Assembly: GCF_026011795.1 (NCBI RefSeq)
Contig: NZ_BRVS01000026.1
Location: 124,001-188,000, forward strand
DNA: 64,000 nt
From: Arthrobacter mangrovi
Lineage (GTDB): Bacteria > Actinomycetota > Actinomycetes > Actinomycetales > Micrococcaceae
Direction of reading: 5' to 3'
The notes under the pieces were generated by a model. The model saw nothing but the letters and a program-made list of their open reading frames with translations. It was not told where the DNA came from and ran no database searches. Below, one piece after another: positions 1 to 8,855 of the stretch (position 1 is its first letter; each line of letters opens with the position of its first letter). Position numbers and translations under genes: made by a program.

Positions 1-201
1 CAGGGCGTGCATCAGTTCAGTGCCGACGCCGAATCGTCCGGACGTGACGGCCACGGTGAACTCCGCGCCGCGCTCGTCCAGGAAGATGCGGCGGCCTTCG
101 GCGTCGTCCGGCAGCCGGACGGCGTCGTAATCGTGGATGAGGACATCTCCGACGGCCGGCATCAGCGGACCTACCTGGAGGACGGCGTGGGGCATAGACA
201 T
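1..201 (-). CDS. 2-hydroxyacid dehydrogenase, N-terminal part (cut by window edge)
   Basis: Only the first 67 codons lie in the window; the frame is open to base 1. The visible part starts MSMPHAVLQVGPLMPAV and continues through a DYDAVRLPDD stretch. I recognise this as the N-terminal substrate-binding lobe of the D-isomer specific 2-hydroxyacid dehydrogenase family (NAD(P)H-dependent glyoxylate/hydroxypyruvate reductase type). The Rossmann core and catalytic Arg/Glu/His lie beyond the edge. Start is ATG at 201, or the ATG two codons later at 195. It is divergent from the peptide-type ABC operon that begins at 505. Family assignment from so short a stretch is moderate. Confidence 0.6.
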   Translation of the reverse strand, partial: MSMPHAVLQVGPLMPAVGDVLIHDYDAVRLPDDAEGRRIFLDERGAEFTVAVTSGRFGVGTELMHAL

Positions 202-224
202 ACGGCGAGCGTAGTGAGGACATC

Positions 225-256
225 GATTCAGGTCCAACACGGAATTTGGATGAATC
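225..256. promoter_or_regulatory. Imperfect dyad in divergent promoter region
   Basis: The 303-base gap between the divergent genes at 201 and 505 holds one clear dyad: GATTC, then GTCCA (232-236), ten bases, TGGA (247-250), and GAATC (252-256). Its GTCCA-N10-TGGA core has the same geometry as the candidate LysR site at 8806-8842. It is a candidate operator. I see nothing else recognisable in the gap. Confidence 0.35.
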
Positions 257-504
257 AATGCCCTTGGGGTATCGGTTCTCGGGGCAGTTCGAAAACCCCC
301 GGAAATCCGCGGAAGTGTGGCCGCTGTCACATGGAGAACCATCGGCGGCGGAGTCCTTCACGTCTCCGACATGGACAAACCTCCCTTGACGCGGTTGAAG
401 GCGCATCGGGAAGCTGTTTGCCAGCACCGACCCCTGGCCTCGAGCACAGATCGCTTCGAAGCCGCAACCGTGTGGGGCGCGTGACCCAGATTCCGGAGGA
501 TTCA

Positions 505-2073
505 ATGATGTCTTCACTTCGCACCCAAGGGCAGTTCGCCCTGCGGCTCTCCGCCGTGGCTGCCGGCGGAACACTGCTGCTGAGCGGCTGCTCGGTGGCC
601 AACTCGGAAAGCGCCGGCGGCGCGACCGCCGCCAGCTCGGACACCATCCGCGTGGTGCTGCAGCAGGAGCCGCCGACGCTGGAACCCTGCGAGGCCAACC
701 TGACGAGCACCGGCGTGGTGGACCGCTCGACGATCACCGAGCCGTTGATCGAGCGCAACCCGACCAGCGGCGAGCTAGAGCCGAAGCTGGCCACCGAGTG
801 GGAGTCCAAGGACAACAAGGCCTGGACGCTGACCCTGCGCGAGGGCGTGAAGTTCCACGACGGCAGCGACTTCACCGCCGAGGATGCCGCCGCGACGATC
901 GAGCGCGCGGTGAACTCCAAGCTTGGCTGCAACGTCGAGGGCTACGTCTTCGGCGACCAGGACCTGGACGTGAAGGCCGTCAACGACACCACCCTGCAGG
1001 TCACCGCCCAGGAGGCGGACCCGATCCTGCCGCTGCGGCTGTCCTTCCTGGAAGTAGTGCCGGCGGAAACCTCGGACACGGAGAAGGTCCGGGAGCCCAT
1101 CGGCACGGGCCCCTACCAGCTCGAGCAGTGGGACGCGGGCCAGAAGATCACCCTGGCCCGGTTCGACGGCTACTGGGGCGAGAAGCCGGCGTACGCCAAG
1201 GCTGAGTACCAGTGGCGTGCCGAGAGCAGCGTCCGCGCGGCGATGATCACCTCCGGCGAGGCCGACATCGCGACCGGGCTGAGCCCCGAGGACAACATCG
1301 GCGACCTGGGCGTCTCCTACCCGAACAACGAGACGGTCGCACTGCGCATGCACAGCGACACGGCTCCGTTCAACGACATCCGGATCCGGCAGGCCGTCAA
1401 CTACGCCATCGATAAGGAAGGCATCGTCGCCAGCCTCTACGGCGGACGCGACAAGGTCGCGGCGCAGCTGGTGCCCTCCGGCGTCGTCGGGCATAACGAG
1501 TCCCTGCAGGCCTGGCCGTTCGACCTGGAGAAGGCGAAGCAGCTGGTGGCCGAGGCCAAGGCCGACGGCGTTGATACCAGCGCGCAGATCGACATGGTCG
1601 TGCGCAGCGCGCAGTTCCCGAAGATCGAGGAACTGGGCCAGGTGCTCCAGGAGCAGCTGACCCAGGCCGGCCTGAACGTCAAGCTGCAGATGCTCGAGAC
1701 CAGCCAGCACCTGACCTACCAGGTCCGGCCGTTCGCCAAGTCCGACGGCGCGCTGATGCTCATGACGCAGCACGGCAACCAGGCCGGCGACGCGGCGTTC
1801 ACGGTGGACCAGTACATGCGGACCGACGGCGCGCAGAGCGCGTTCGGCACCCCCGAGCTTGACGCCCTGATCAAGAAGGCCGACGCCGCCACCGGCGAGG
1901 ACCGGCAGAAGGCCTTCGAGGAGGTCTTCTCCTACCAGAACGACAAGGTGGTGCAGTTCGCCCACATCGCCCACCAGACCGGCATGATCGGCAAGGCGGC
2001 CGGGGTGAACTACCAGCCCAACTCGTCGACAGGCGATGAGCTGCGGCTGGCCGAAATGACTCCGGCCAGCTAG
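505..2073 (+). CDS. ABC transporter substrate-binding lipoprotein, peptide/nickel (SBP_bac_5) family
   Basis: This 522-residue lipoprotein is the extracytoplasmic binding component of a dipeptide/oligopeptide/nickel-type importer. A signal peptide with lipobox LLLSGC puts the lipidated cysteine near residue 29. The mature protein shows family-5 features, including a WTLTLREGVKFHDGSDFTAE block early and a DIRIRQAVNYAIDKEGI block near the middle. The open frame extends far upstream, but ATG 505 is chosen because GGAGGA lies just before it and the signal peptide begins there. It is first in an operon with two permeases and two ATPases (2106-6164). The ligand cannot be told from sequence and need not be a peptide. 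Confidence 0.9.
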   Translation: MMSSLRTQGQFALRLSAVAAGGTLLLSGCSVANSESAGGATAASSDTIRVVLQQEPPTLEPCEANLTSTGVVDRSTITEPLIERNPTSGELEPKLATEWESKDNKAWTLTLREGVKFHDGSDFTAEDAAATIERAVNSKLGCNVEGYVFGDQDLDVKAVNDTTLQVTAQEADPILPLRLSFLEVVPAETSDTEKVREPIGTGPYQLEQWDAGQKITLARFDGYWGEKPAYAKAEYQWRAESSVRAAMITSGEADIATGLSPEDNIGDLGVSYPNNETVALRMHSDTAPFNDIRIRQAVNYAIDKEGIVASLYGGRDKVAAQLVPSGVVGHNESLQAWPFDLEKAKQLVAEAKADGVDTSAQIDMVVRSAQFPKIEELGQVLQEQLTQAGLNVKLQMLETSQHLTYQVRPFAKSDGALMLMTQHGNQAGDAAFTVDQYMRTDGAQSAFGTPELDALIKKADAATGEDRQKAFEEVFSYQNDKVVQFAHIAHQTGMIGKAAGVNYQPNSSTGDELRLAEMTPAS

Positions 2074-2105
2074 CGGCCGGGTCTGACAAGGGATTCGAGG
2101 GACTC

Positions 2106-3035
2106 ATGTTGACCTACCTGAGGAAGCGCATCCTCTCCAGCGCACTGCCCCTGGTGGTGGTGATTGTGGGAGTGTTCGCGCTGGCACGGCTGACCGGCAA
2201 CCCGGCCACCCTGTACCTGCCGCTGAACGCCACCGAGCAGATGCGGGCGGACTTCACCGCCCGGATGGGCCTGGACCAGCCGCTGCTGGTCCAGATGGCC
2301 GACTACTTCGGCGGCGTCCTCAGGCTGGACTTCGGCGAGTCCCTGAGGACGGGGGAGTCCGCGGCGGCGATGGCGCTGCGGGCTTTCCCGGCCACCCTCC
2401 AGCTGGCCGCCACCACCATGGTGCTGGCCATCATCCTCGCCGTGATCGTCGGCTGCTGGGCGGCACTCAAGCCCAACGGCGTGGCGGACCGGATCTCCAG
2501 CTTCGTGTCCATGGCCGCGGCGTCCATCCCGGACTTCTGGCTGGCGATCGTCGGCATCTGGATCTTCGCGATCACCCTCGGCTGGCTCCCGACATCGGGC
2601 GTCAACGGGTCCGAGGCCTGGGTCCTGCCGATCGCCACGCTGCTGCTCCGCCCGTTCGGGGTGCTGGTGCAGATCGTCCGCGGCGCCATGGTCTCCGCCC
2701 TCTCCGAGCCGTACATCAAGCTGGCCCGCAGCAAGGGCGCCGGCGACGTCCGGATCGTGACGCACCATGCGCTGCGCAACGCCGCGGCCCCGGCGCTGAC
2801 CGTGGCGGGCGACCTCACCGTGGGCCTGGTCAACGGCGCCGTCGTGGTGGAGACGATCTTCGGCTGGCCGGGCATCGGCAAGCTGATGATCGACTCCATC
2901 CTGCAGCGGGACTTCGCCGTGCTGCAGGCCGCGGTGCTGCTCACCGCCGTCGCAATTTTTGTCCTGAACATCCTCATCGACCTGGGCTACGCGCTGCTGG
3001 ATGCACGTGTCCGCCCGGCCACCGTGAAGGCCTAG
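2106..3035 (+). CDS. ABC transporter permease, DppB type
   Basis: This 309-residue inner-membrane permease starts MLTYLRKRILSSALPLVVVIV, the usual first helix of DppB/OppB proteins. Several further hydrophobic helices follow. The cytoplasmic coupling loop reads KLARSKGAGDVRIVTHHALR (about residues 200-220), which contacts the ATPases. Length is normal for the family. It follows the binding-protein gene by 32 bases and precedes the second permease by 8, so it is in the same operon. Confidence 0.92.
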   Translation: MLTYLRKRILSSALPLVVVIVGVFALARLTGNPATLYLPLNATEQMRADFTARMGLDQPLLVQMADYFGGVLRLDFGESLRTGESAAAMALRAFPATLQLAATTMVLAIILAVIVGCWAALKPNGVADRISSFVSMAAASIPDFWLAIVGIWIFAITLGWLPTSGVNGSEAWVLPIATLLLRPFGVLVQIVRGAMVSALSEPYIKLARSKGAGDVRIVTHHALRNAAAPALTVAGDLTVGLVNGAVVVETIFGWPGIGKLMIDSILQRDFAVLQAAVLLTAVAIFVLNILIDLGYALLDARVRPATVKA

Positions 3036-3043
3036 GAGGAACC

Positions 3044-4075
3044 ATGGCCACGCCACTTGTGCAGCCCGGACACCAGCCGCCCACGTCGGACGCGCTTCCC
3101 GAACCGTTCGCAGTTCCCCCGCTGGAGCCGCCCGCCGCGGAAGCAGCGGAGGCAGGGGACAAGAAGCCGGGCCTCTTCCGCCTCCTGCTGCGGGATAAAT
3201 TCGCGACGGCGGCTGCCGCGGTCCTGGTCCTGGTGGGGCTGACCGCCGTGTTCGGCCCCGCGTTGATGGGGGACCTGGCGACCAAGCAGAACCTGCTGTT
3301 CGCCAACAAACCACCGTTCAATCCGGCCAACGGCTGGGAGTACTTCCTGGGCAGCGACTCGCTGGGCCGCAGCGTGCTGGCCCGGCTGGTCATCGCCACC
3401 CGGACCACCGTGGCGGTAGCGCTGCCCGCCGTCGCGATCGCCCTGGTCATCGGCTCGCTGTGGGGCGTCTGGGCCGGCTACCACCGCGGCTGGCGCGAGA
3501 CGGTCTCGATGCGGGTTGCCGATGTGATCATGAGCTTCCCGTCGCTGCTGCTCGCCGTCGTCGTTCTCTACGTGTTCAACCCGAGCATCGCCAACATCGT
3601 GCTGATCCTGGCCCTTACCCGCATCCCGATCTACCTGCGTACCGCCCGCGCCGAATCCGCCGAGCTGCAGAGCCGCACGTTCGTGGACGCGGCCCGGACC
3701 TTCGGCGCCAAGCCGAACGCGATCATCGGCCGGCACGTGGTGCCGATCGTTTTGCCGACGCTGCTGACCCTGGCCACGCTGGAGTTCTGCTACGTGATGC
3801 TGGCCGAGTCCTCGCTCAGCTTCCTCGGCATCGGCATCCAGCCGCCGGACGTCAGTTGGGGCCTGATGGTGTCGCAGGGCCGGCAGTACCTGCAGACCGC
3901 GTGGTGGCTCTCGATTTTCCCGGGCCTGGCCATCGTCATCACGACGATCGCCGCCAACATGCTGGCCGCGTGGCTGCGGATCGCGACGGACCCGGCGCAG
4001 CGGTGGCGACTGGCGCTGCCGCGCAAGCGCTTGATCGCGCGGATTCCGGCCAAGACCGTTGAAGGGGACAAGTGA
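3044..4075 (+). CDS. ABC transporter permease, DppC type
   Basis: This 343-residue permease partners the DppB-type protein at 2106. A Pro/Glu/Ala-rich cytoplasmic N-terminus of about 50 residues precedes the membrane domain, longer than in many DppC proteins. The characteristic FLGSDSLGRSVLARLV-like segment follows the first helix, and the ATPase-contact loop contains DAARTFGAKPNAIIGRHVVP. GGAGGA lies just upstream of ATG 3044. The stop overlaps the start region of the next gene, indicating translational coupling. Confidence 0.92.
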   Translation: MATPLVQPGHQPPTSDALPEPFAVPPLEPPAAEAAEAGDKKPGLFRLLLRDKFATAAAAVLVLVGLTAVFGPALMGDLATKQNLLFANKPPFNPANGWEYFLGSDSLGRSVLARLVIATRTTVAVALPAVAIALVIGSLWGVWAGYHRGWRETVSMRVADVIMSFPSLLLAVVVLYVFNPSIANIVLILALTRIPIYLRTARAESAELQSRTFVDAARTFGAKPNAIIGRHVVPIVLPTLLTLATLEFCYVMLAESSLSFLGIGIQPPDVSWGLMVSQGRQYLQTAWWLSIFPGLAIVITTIAANMLAAWLRIATDPAQRWRLALPRKRLIARIPAKTVEGDK

Positions 4076-5124
4076 TGAGCACCGTGACAGCGGCAGAAAC
4101 AACGACGACGGACCGGAGCCTTCCGGTGGTGCTGAAGGTCGAGGGCCTGAACGTGGACCTGCGGACCCCGCGCGGGACCGTGCGGGCCGTGGACAACGTG
4201 GGCTTCGAGGCCCGCGCCGGCCAGACGCTGGCGCTGCTCGGGGAATCCGGCTGCGGCAAGTCGATGACGGCCAAGGCCGTGGCCGGGTTGCTGGACCCGA
4301 TCGCGGACGTCGACGGCGGGGAGATCCTGCTCAACGGCACGGACCTGGCCCGCTTGAGTCCGAAGCAGCGGCGCAAGTTCGCCGGCCCCGAGCTGGGCAT
4401 TGTTTTCCAGGACGCGCTGACCGCGCTCAACCCGGTCTACCCGGTGGGGGCGCAGCTGGGCGAGGCCTTCCGCATCCACCACGGGCTGTCCGCCAAGGAG
4501 GCCAAGGCGAAGGCCGTGGACCTCATGCGCCGGGTTGGCATTCCGGAGCCCGAGGCCCGGGTCAACGCCTATCCGCACCAGTTCTCCGGCGGCATGCGCC
4601 AGCGCATCCTGATTGCCATGGCGGTCGCGCTGAATCCCAAACTGCTGATCGCGGACGAACCGACGACGGCGCTGGACGTCACGGTGCAGGCGCAGATCAT
4701 GGCGCTGCTGAAGAGCCTGCGCGAAGAGAGCGACATGGCCGTCGTTCTGATCACCCACGACCTGGCCGTCGTCGCGGAGGAAGCCGACACGGTGGCCGTG
4801 ATGTACGCGGGCAACGTGGTGGAGACCGGCCGGGTGGCCGACGTGTTCGCCAGCCCGCGCCACCCGTACACCAAGGGCCTGCTGGAGTCCGTTCCGGTCA
4901 ACGCCGAGCGCGGCGCGGAGCTGAACTCGATCCCGGGCAGCCCGCCGGAGCTGCACAAGATCCCCGCCGGCTGCGTCTACCAGGACCGGTGCCCGCTGGT
5001 GCAGGAGGTTTGCCGGGCGGAGCGGCCGAAGCTGCTGCCCGTGGTTTCCAAGGAGCCGGCAGCCGCGGACGGCGCAACCCCGCGGGCCGCCGCCTGCCAC
5101 TTCAGCGAGGAGCTGGACAAATGA
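4075..5124 (+). CDS. ABC transporter ATP-binding protein, DppD type
   Basis: This is the first of two nucleotide-binding subunits of the peptide-type importer, about 350 residues. Walker A is GESGCGKS, the signature is FSGGMRQR, Walker B is [12 protein letters not shown] and the H-loop is ITHDLAVV. The C-terminus has the oligopeptide-type cysteine-containing extension ([14 protein letters not shown]) typical of DppD/OppD. The start is either GTG 4072 or the adjacent ATG 4075; I prefer ATG, eight bases after GGGG. Its stop overlaps the next start (ATGA at 5121). Confidence 0.93.
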   Translation: MSTVTAAETTTTDRSLPVVLKVEGLNVDLRTPRGTVRAVDNVGFEARAGQTLALLGESGCGKSMTAKAVAGLLDPIADVDGGEILLNGTDLARLSPKQRRKFAGPELGIVFQDALTALNPVYPVGAQLGEAFRIHHGLSAKEAKAKAVDLMRRVGIPEPEARVNAYPHQFSGGMRQRILIAMAVALNPKLLIADEPTTALDVTVQAQIMALLKSLREESDMAVVLITHDLAVVAEEADTVAVMYAGNVVETGRVADVFASPRHPYTKGLLESVPVNAERGAELNSIPGSPPELHKIPAGCVYQDRCPLVQEVCRAERPKLLPVVSKEPAAADGATPRAAACHFSEELDK

Positions 5125-6164
5125 CCGAGACCCGCATCCAATCCAATGACCGTCCGCTGATCGAGGTCGACGGCGTCACCAAGACCTTCCACGTGGCCAA
5201 GAGCGCCTCCGGCAACAGCCGGCTGCGGGCGCTGGACGGCATCAACCTCTCCGTCCGCCGGGGCGAGACCTTGGGCCTGGTGGGGGAGTCCGGCTGCGGC
5301 AAGTCCACGCTGGCTAGGACGCTGATGATGCTGGAGCGGCCGGACGCCGGCGCCGTACGCTTCGACGGGACCGATCCGTTCGGCCTGCGCGGCAAGGAGT
5401 TGCTGGAGTGGCGCCGCCGCGTGCAGATGGTCTTCCAGGATCCCTTCGCCTCGCTGAACGCGCGGATGACGGCGGGCGAAATCATCGCCGAGCCGTGGAA
5501 GGCCCACCGCGGGCTCTACAAGACGTCGCGGGAGCGCGAGGCCCGGGTGCGCGAGCTGCTGCACATGGTCGGGCTGCGGCCCTCGGACGCGAAGAAGTCC
5601 CCGCAGGAATTCTCCGGCGGCCAGCGGCAGCGCATCGGCATCGCCCGCGCGCTGGCGCTCAACCCGGATGTGATCATCCTGGACGAGCCCGTCTCCGCAC
5701 TGGACCTGTCGGTCCAGGCGCAGGTGCTGAACCTGCTCAACGACCTGCAGCAGCGCCTCGGTGTCTCCTACGTCTTCATCTCGCATGACCTCTCGGTGGT
5801 GCGGCACGTGGCGGACCGGGTGGCCGTGATGTACCTCGGCCGGATCATCGAGACCGGCCGCACCGAGGACGTCTTCGAGCATCCGCGCCACCCCTACACA
5901 GCGGCACTGATGTCCGCCTCGCCCAAGCTGGACGTTAGTGGCGCCGAGCGGCAGCGCATCATCCTGCAGGGCGAGATCCCCTCCCCGCTGGATCCGCCGT
6001 CGGGCTGCCGTTTCCGCACCCGCTGCTGGAAGGCGCAGGACGTCTGTGCGGAGCAGGCGCCCGGCTCCGAACCGGCCGGGAAGGACGCCGGGCATCTGGC
6101 CGAGTGCCACTTCCCGCTGGAGACGCTCAAGGTCCGGAGCGGGGAACTGGCGCCCATGCCGTGA
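5121..6164 (+). CDS. ABC transporter ATP-binding protein, DppF type
   Basis: This is the second ATPase of the importer, 347 residues, starting [20 protein letters not shown] at an ATGA overlap with the preceding gene. It has Walker [10 protein letters not shown], signature FSGGQRQR, Walker B IILDEPVSALD and H-loop ISHDLSVV. The C-terminal oligopeptide-type extension (CRFRTRCWKAQDVC) is present. DppD and DppF pair as a heterodimer on the two permeases. A continuous frame runs upstream to 4059, but that part only mirrors the DppD gene in another frame. Confidence 0.93.
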   Translation: MTETRIQSNDRPLIEVDGVTKTFHVAKSASGNSRLRALDGINLSVRRGETLGLVGESGCGKSTLARTLMMLERPDAGAVRFDGTDPFGLRGKELLEWRRRVQMVFQDPFASLNARMTAGEIIAEPWKAHRGLYKTSREREARVRELLHMVGLRPSDAKKSPQEFSGGQRQRIGIARALALNPDVIILDEPVSALDLSVQAQVLNLLNDLQQRLGVSYVFISHDLSVVRHVADRVAVMYLGRIIETGRTEDVFEHPRHPYTAALMSASPKLDVSGAERQRIILQGEIPSPLDPPSGCRFRTRCWKAQDVCAEQAPGSEPAGKDAGHLAECHFPLETLKVRSGELAPMP

Positions 6165-6880
6165 GCTGGGCCGACTACGCGGTCATCGCCCTCGCGGTGT
6201 TCGCCGCCGCCGGCCTGCAGGCCTCGATCGGCTTCGGCATGGGCATGCTCGCGGCCCCGATCATCGCGCTGGTGGACCCGAAGCTGCTGCCGGTCTCGAT
6301 CATCATGCTCGCGCTGCTGGTGACCATCATGGTCACCGCGCGCGAGCGGTCGGAACTGGACCTGCGCGGCGCCGGCTGGGCACTGTTGGGCCGGATTCCC
6401 GGCAGCATCTGCGGCGCCTGGCTGGTCGCCGTGCTGCCGGGCGAAGGCCTCTCCTGGCTCGTGGCCGCCACCGTGCTGGCGGGAGTAGTGCTGGCCTTTC
6501 TCGGCTGGCAGCCGGCGCCCCGGAGGCTCAGCCTGGTCACCGCGGGAGCTGCCTCCGGCATCATGGGCACCGCCACCTCGATCGGCGGCGCCCCCATGGC
6601 CCTCATCTGGCAGCGCCACCAGGGCGCACGCCTGCGCGGCACCATGAGCGCCTTCTTCATGGTCGGCTCGGCCGTGTCCCTGGCCGCCCTGGCCGTGGCG
6701 GGCGCGGTGACGGCGCAGGTCCTGGTGCTGGTGGCCTGGATGGTTCCGGCCGTCCTCGCCGGCTACGCCGTGTCCCGCTTCGTCAACCGCTTCCTGGATG
6801 CCCGGCGCCTGCGGCTGCTCGCGCTGTCCGTGTCCGGGCTCGGCGCGGTGCTGCTGGCCGGGCAGAGCCTGCTCGGCTGA
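6161..6880 (+). CDS. TauE/SafE family membrane transporter
   Basis: This 239-residue very hydrophobic protein belongs to the TauE/SafE (sulfite/organic anion exporter) family. Early glycine- and alanine-rich helices contain ASIGFGMGMLAAPIIAL, and the second half repeats the pattern with GTATSIGGAPMALIWQ. GTG 6161 is chosen because it overlaps the ATPase stop (GTGA); a longer start at 6104 would sit inside that gene. Being the last gene of a peptide-type ABC operon is unusual and suggests it exports or balances something derived from the imported ligand. The substrate is unknown. Confidence 0.82.
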   Translation: MSWADYAVIALAVFAAAGLQASIGFGMGMLAAPIIALVDPKLLPVSIIMLALLVTIMVTARERSELDLRGAGWALLGRIPGSICGAWLVAVLPGEGLSWLVAATVLAGVVLAFLGWQPAPRRLSLVTAGAASGIMGTATSIGGAPMALIWQRHQGARLRGTMSAFFMVGSAVSLAALAVAGAVTAQVLVLVAWMVPAVLAGYAVSRFVNRFLDARRLRLLALSVSGLGAVLLAGQSLLG

Positions 6881-6899
6881 CGCCGGAGGCGGCCCGCAG

Positions 6900-7676
6900 T
6901 CACGGCGCGAGCAGCCGCGGAAGCCTGTCCGCAACCGATTCGATAACTTCATCGGTAGCAGCCTGGACGTCATCCGGTGACCAGGGGAAGGAAAAGGAAC
7001 GATCAGCGATGGAATGCATGGACAGGTCGTTCCAGGAGTCTCCGAAGGTGTAGACCTCCAGATCAGCGCGCGACAGTCCGAGATGGTCCACCAGCCACTG
7101 CAGCCCTGCCCCCTTGGTGGTACCCGCGGGGACGATGTCGACGAAGTCCTGGTTGATCACGCACTCGACAGCGAATGTTTCCAGGACCCAGGAATGGATC
7201 CGACGCCTCAGGTCGTCGTCGCCCGGGACCCAGATCGGGATGCCGATGAACTCGTGCAGGTCGATTTCATGGGCCTGCAGTTCACGGTAGTCACGCAGGA
7301 TCGTGGTTTCCAGGTCCGAGGGGACGGTCGAGCTGAAACGCGTGTCCCGCCCTTCCAGCATGGTGCCGTAGACCGCGATTCCGTCGATGCCGGTGAGCCC
7401 TTCGACGACCTGCCGGACGGTGCCGGCGTCCAGCGCGGAGGAGTGCAGCAGGCTCCCTCGCCCGTCCGCGACGACGGCGCCGGTGTAGAGGACCGAGTAG
7501 TCGAAGGCGACGTCGGATCCCTGCAGCGCGTACTGCGTGGCCGATAGCGATTTGCCGGTGGCCGCGACGGCCAGGTATCCGGCGTCCTGCCAGGCGCGGA
7601 TGGCGGCAACGGTGCCGGCATCGATTCCGTGCCGGAAAATGATGGTGCCGTCGAAGTCGAAAGCGGCGAGCTTCAT
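6900..7676 (-). CDS. HAD-superfamily hydrolase, Cof type
   Basis: This 258-residue cytoplasmic phosphatase-like protein has motif I AFDFDGT at residues 5-11 (nucleophile and acid/base aspartates) and a late FGDSWNDLSMH motif that supplies the magnesium-binding aspartates. This is the layout of the Cof/Cof-like HAD branch with a C2 cap, which usually dephosphorylates sugar phosphates or cofactors. It is convergent with the TauE gene with only 19 bases between them. The substrate cannot be told from sequence. Confidence 0.82.
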   Translation of the reverse strand: MKLAAFDFDGTIIFRHGIDAGTVAAIRAWQDAGYLAVAATGKSLSATQYALQGSDVAFDYSVLYTGAVVADGRGSLLHSSALDAGTVRQVVEGLTGIDGIAVYGTMLEGRDTRFSSTVPSDLETTILRDYRELQAHEIDLHEFIGIPIWVPGDDDLRRRIHSWVLETFAVECVINQDFVDIVPAGTTKGAGLQWLVDHLGLSRADLEVYTFGDSWNDLSMHSIADRSFSFPWSPDDVQAATDEVIESVADRLPRLLAP

Positions 7677-7694
7677 GCCTAATCCTAGGCTCCG

Positions 7695-8744
7695 CTAGCG
7701 CGGCTCCCGCACGACATTGAACAGCGGCCGTCCGGCGGCGAGGCGGGCGACGTTCGCGGCGATGTCGGCGGCGCGCCGTTCGAAGGTGGTCCGCGCATGG
7801 CCGGAGTGGTGCGGGGTGAGGACCGCATTGTCCAGGCGTTCAAACGGGAATTCCGACGGCGGCACCTTGCCGTCCGCGGGGGCGCCCCACCAGACGTCGA
7901 TCCCGGCCCCGGCGATCCGCCGCTCGGACAGCGCGGCATACAAGGCAGCCTGGTCCACCACGGGGCCCCGCGCCACGTTGACCAGCAGCGCCGATGGCTT
8001 CATCCGTTCCAGTTCGGCGGCGCCGATGAGGCCGCGCGTCTCCTCGCTGAGCGGCACGGTCACGACGACCACGTCGGACGTTTCGAGCAGCTTGGGCAGC
8101 TCGGCCGTGCCGCCGACCCACTCGGGCTGCACGCCTTCGGGGTGGGCCGCGCCGGGGTTGCCGCGCACGGCGCGCACCCGCATTCCCAGGGCGGCGCCGA
8201 GGCGGGCTACCTCGGCGCCGATGGAGCCGAGGCCCACCAGGCCGAGCACCATTCCATCCAGCGTCGGGTGGAAGGGCACGTCCGGTGAGGTGGCGATGGT
8301 CCGCCATTGGCCGCGGCGCAGTTCGGTGTCGGCGGCCAGCACCCGGCGGGAGAGCATGAGCGTCACCATGACCACGTGTTCGGCGATGGGCCGCGCGTGG
8401 TGGAAGGCATTCGCGACGGCGGCGGCCGGCGGCAGGGAGTCCATGGCGATCTTCTCGTACCCCGCGCCGGTCACATGGACCAGCCGCAGGCGGGCCGCTG
8501 CCGCCGCCTGTTCGGGCGGCAGCGCGGAACACACAACGACGTCGGCATCCGCCAGGGCGCGCAGCTGGTCCTCCGCGCTCCAGCCGGACGCCATTACCCA
8601 GTGGTGGGCACCGCCGTCGTACTTCAGCTCCTGCTCGAACCGGCTGATGATCGGATCGGTGACCACGATCCGCAGCGGTTGCGCGGCCGCAACGCCGGCA
8701 CCGGTTTTCATCGGCGGGCGCTCTGGAAAGACTGGCTGGGTCAC
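7695..8744 (-). CDS. D-2-hydroxyacid dehydrogenase family protein
   Basis: This 349-residue NAD(P)-dependent oxidoreductase has a Rossmann motif GLVGLGSIGAEVARLG near the middle. The catalytic arginine lies in NVARGPVVDQ and the catalytic histidine in LTPHHSGHA near the C-terminus. GTG 8744 is preferred over an in-frame ATG at 8804, because AAGGAG lies nine bases before the GTG and a promoter-like -10 (8788-8793) falls downstream of the ATG. It is divergent from a LysR gene, with a candidate LysR site between them that is shared with sugar-acid genes. A role in reducing or oxidising a sugar-derived hydroxy acid is inference. Confidence 0.85.
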   Translation of the reverse strand: MTQPVFPERPPMKTGAGVAAAQPLRIVVTDPIISRFEQELKYDGGAHHWVMASGWSAEDQLRALADADVVVCSALPPEQAAAAARLRLVHVTGAGYEKIAMDSLPPAAAVANAFHHARPIAEHVVMVTLMLSRRVLAADTELRRGQWRTIATSPDVPFHPTLDGMVLGLVGLGSIGAEVARLGAALGMRVRAVRGNPGAAHPEGVQPEWVGGTAELPKLLETSDVVVVTVPLSEETRGLIGAAELERMKPSALLVNVARGPVVDQAALYAALSERRIAGAGIDVWWGAPADGKVPPSEFPFERLDNAVLTPHHSGHARTTFERRAADIAANVARLAAGRPLFNVVREPR

Positions 8745-8787
8745 GGGGAGGGGCTCCTTCTCGGGCGGCACCGGCGGGGTTGCTTCG

Positions 8788-8842
8788 ACGATAGGCCTCC
8801 GCATCTATGCGCGTCCAAGCTAAAGTATGGACCGAACGATGC
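8788..8842 (-). promoter_or_regulatory. Candidate LysR-type operator with promoter (site A)
   Basis: On the minus strand, CTTGGACGCGCATA at 8806-8819 gives a -35 box TTGGAC, and 19 bases on a -10 box TATCGT (8788-8793). It precedes the 2-hydroxyacid dehydrogenase at 8744. GTCCA (8813-8817), ten bases, then TGGAC (8828-8832) form a dyad ending in CGAACGATGC. The 37-bp block 8806-8842 closely matches 39283-39319 and more loosely 30901-30937 and 31859-31895. Binding by a LysR protein is inferred from position. Confidence 0.6.
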
Positions 8843-8855
8843 GAGGAGTGTATTG

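Noticed and set aside
8745-8804. Longer N-terminus for the 2-hydroxyacid dehydrogenase (ATG 8804)
   Set aside because: The extra residues are proline-rich and unlike the family, and the likely -10 box and ribosome site lie downstream of that ATG.
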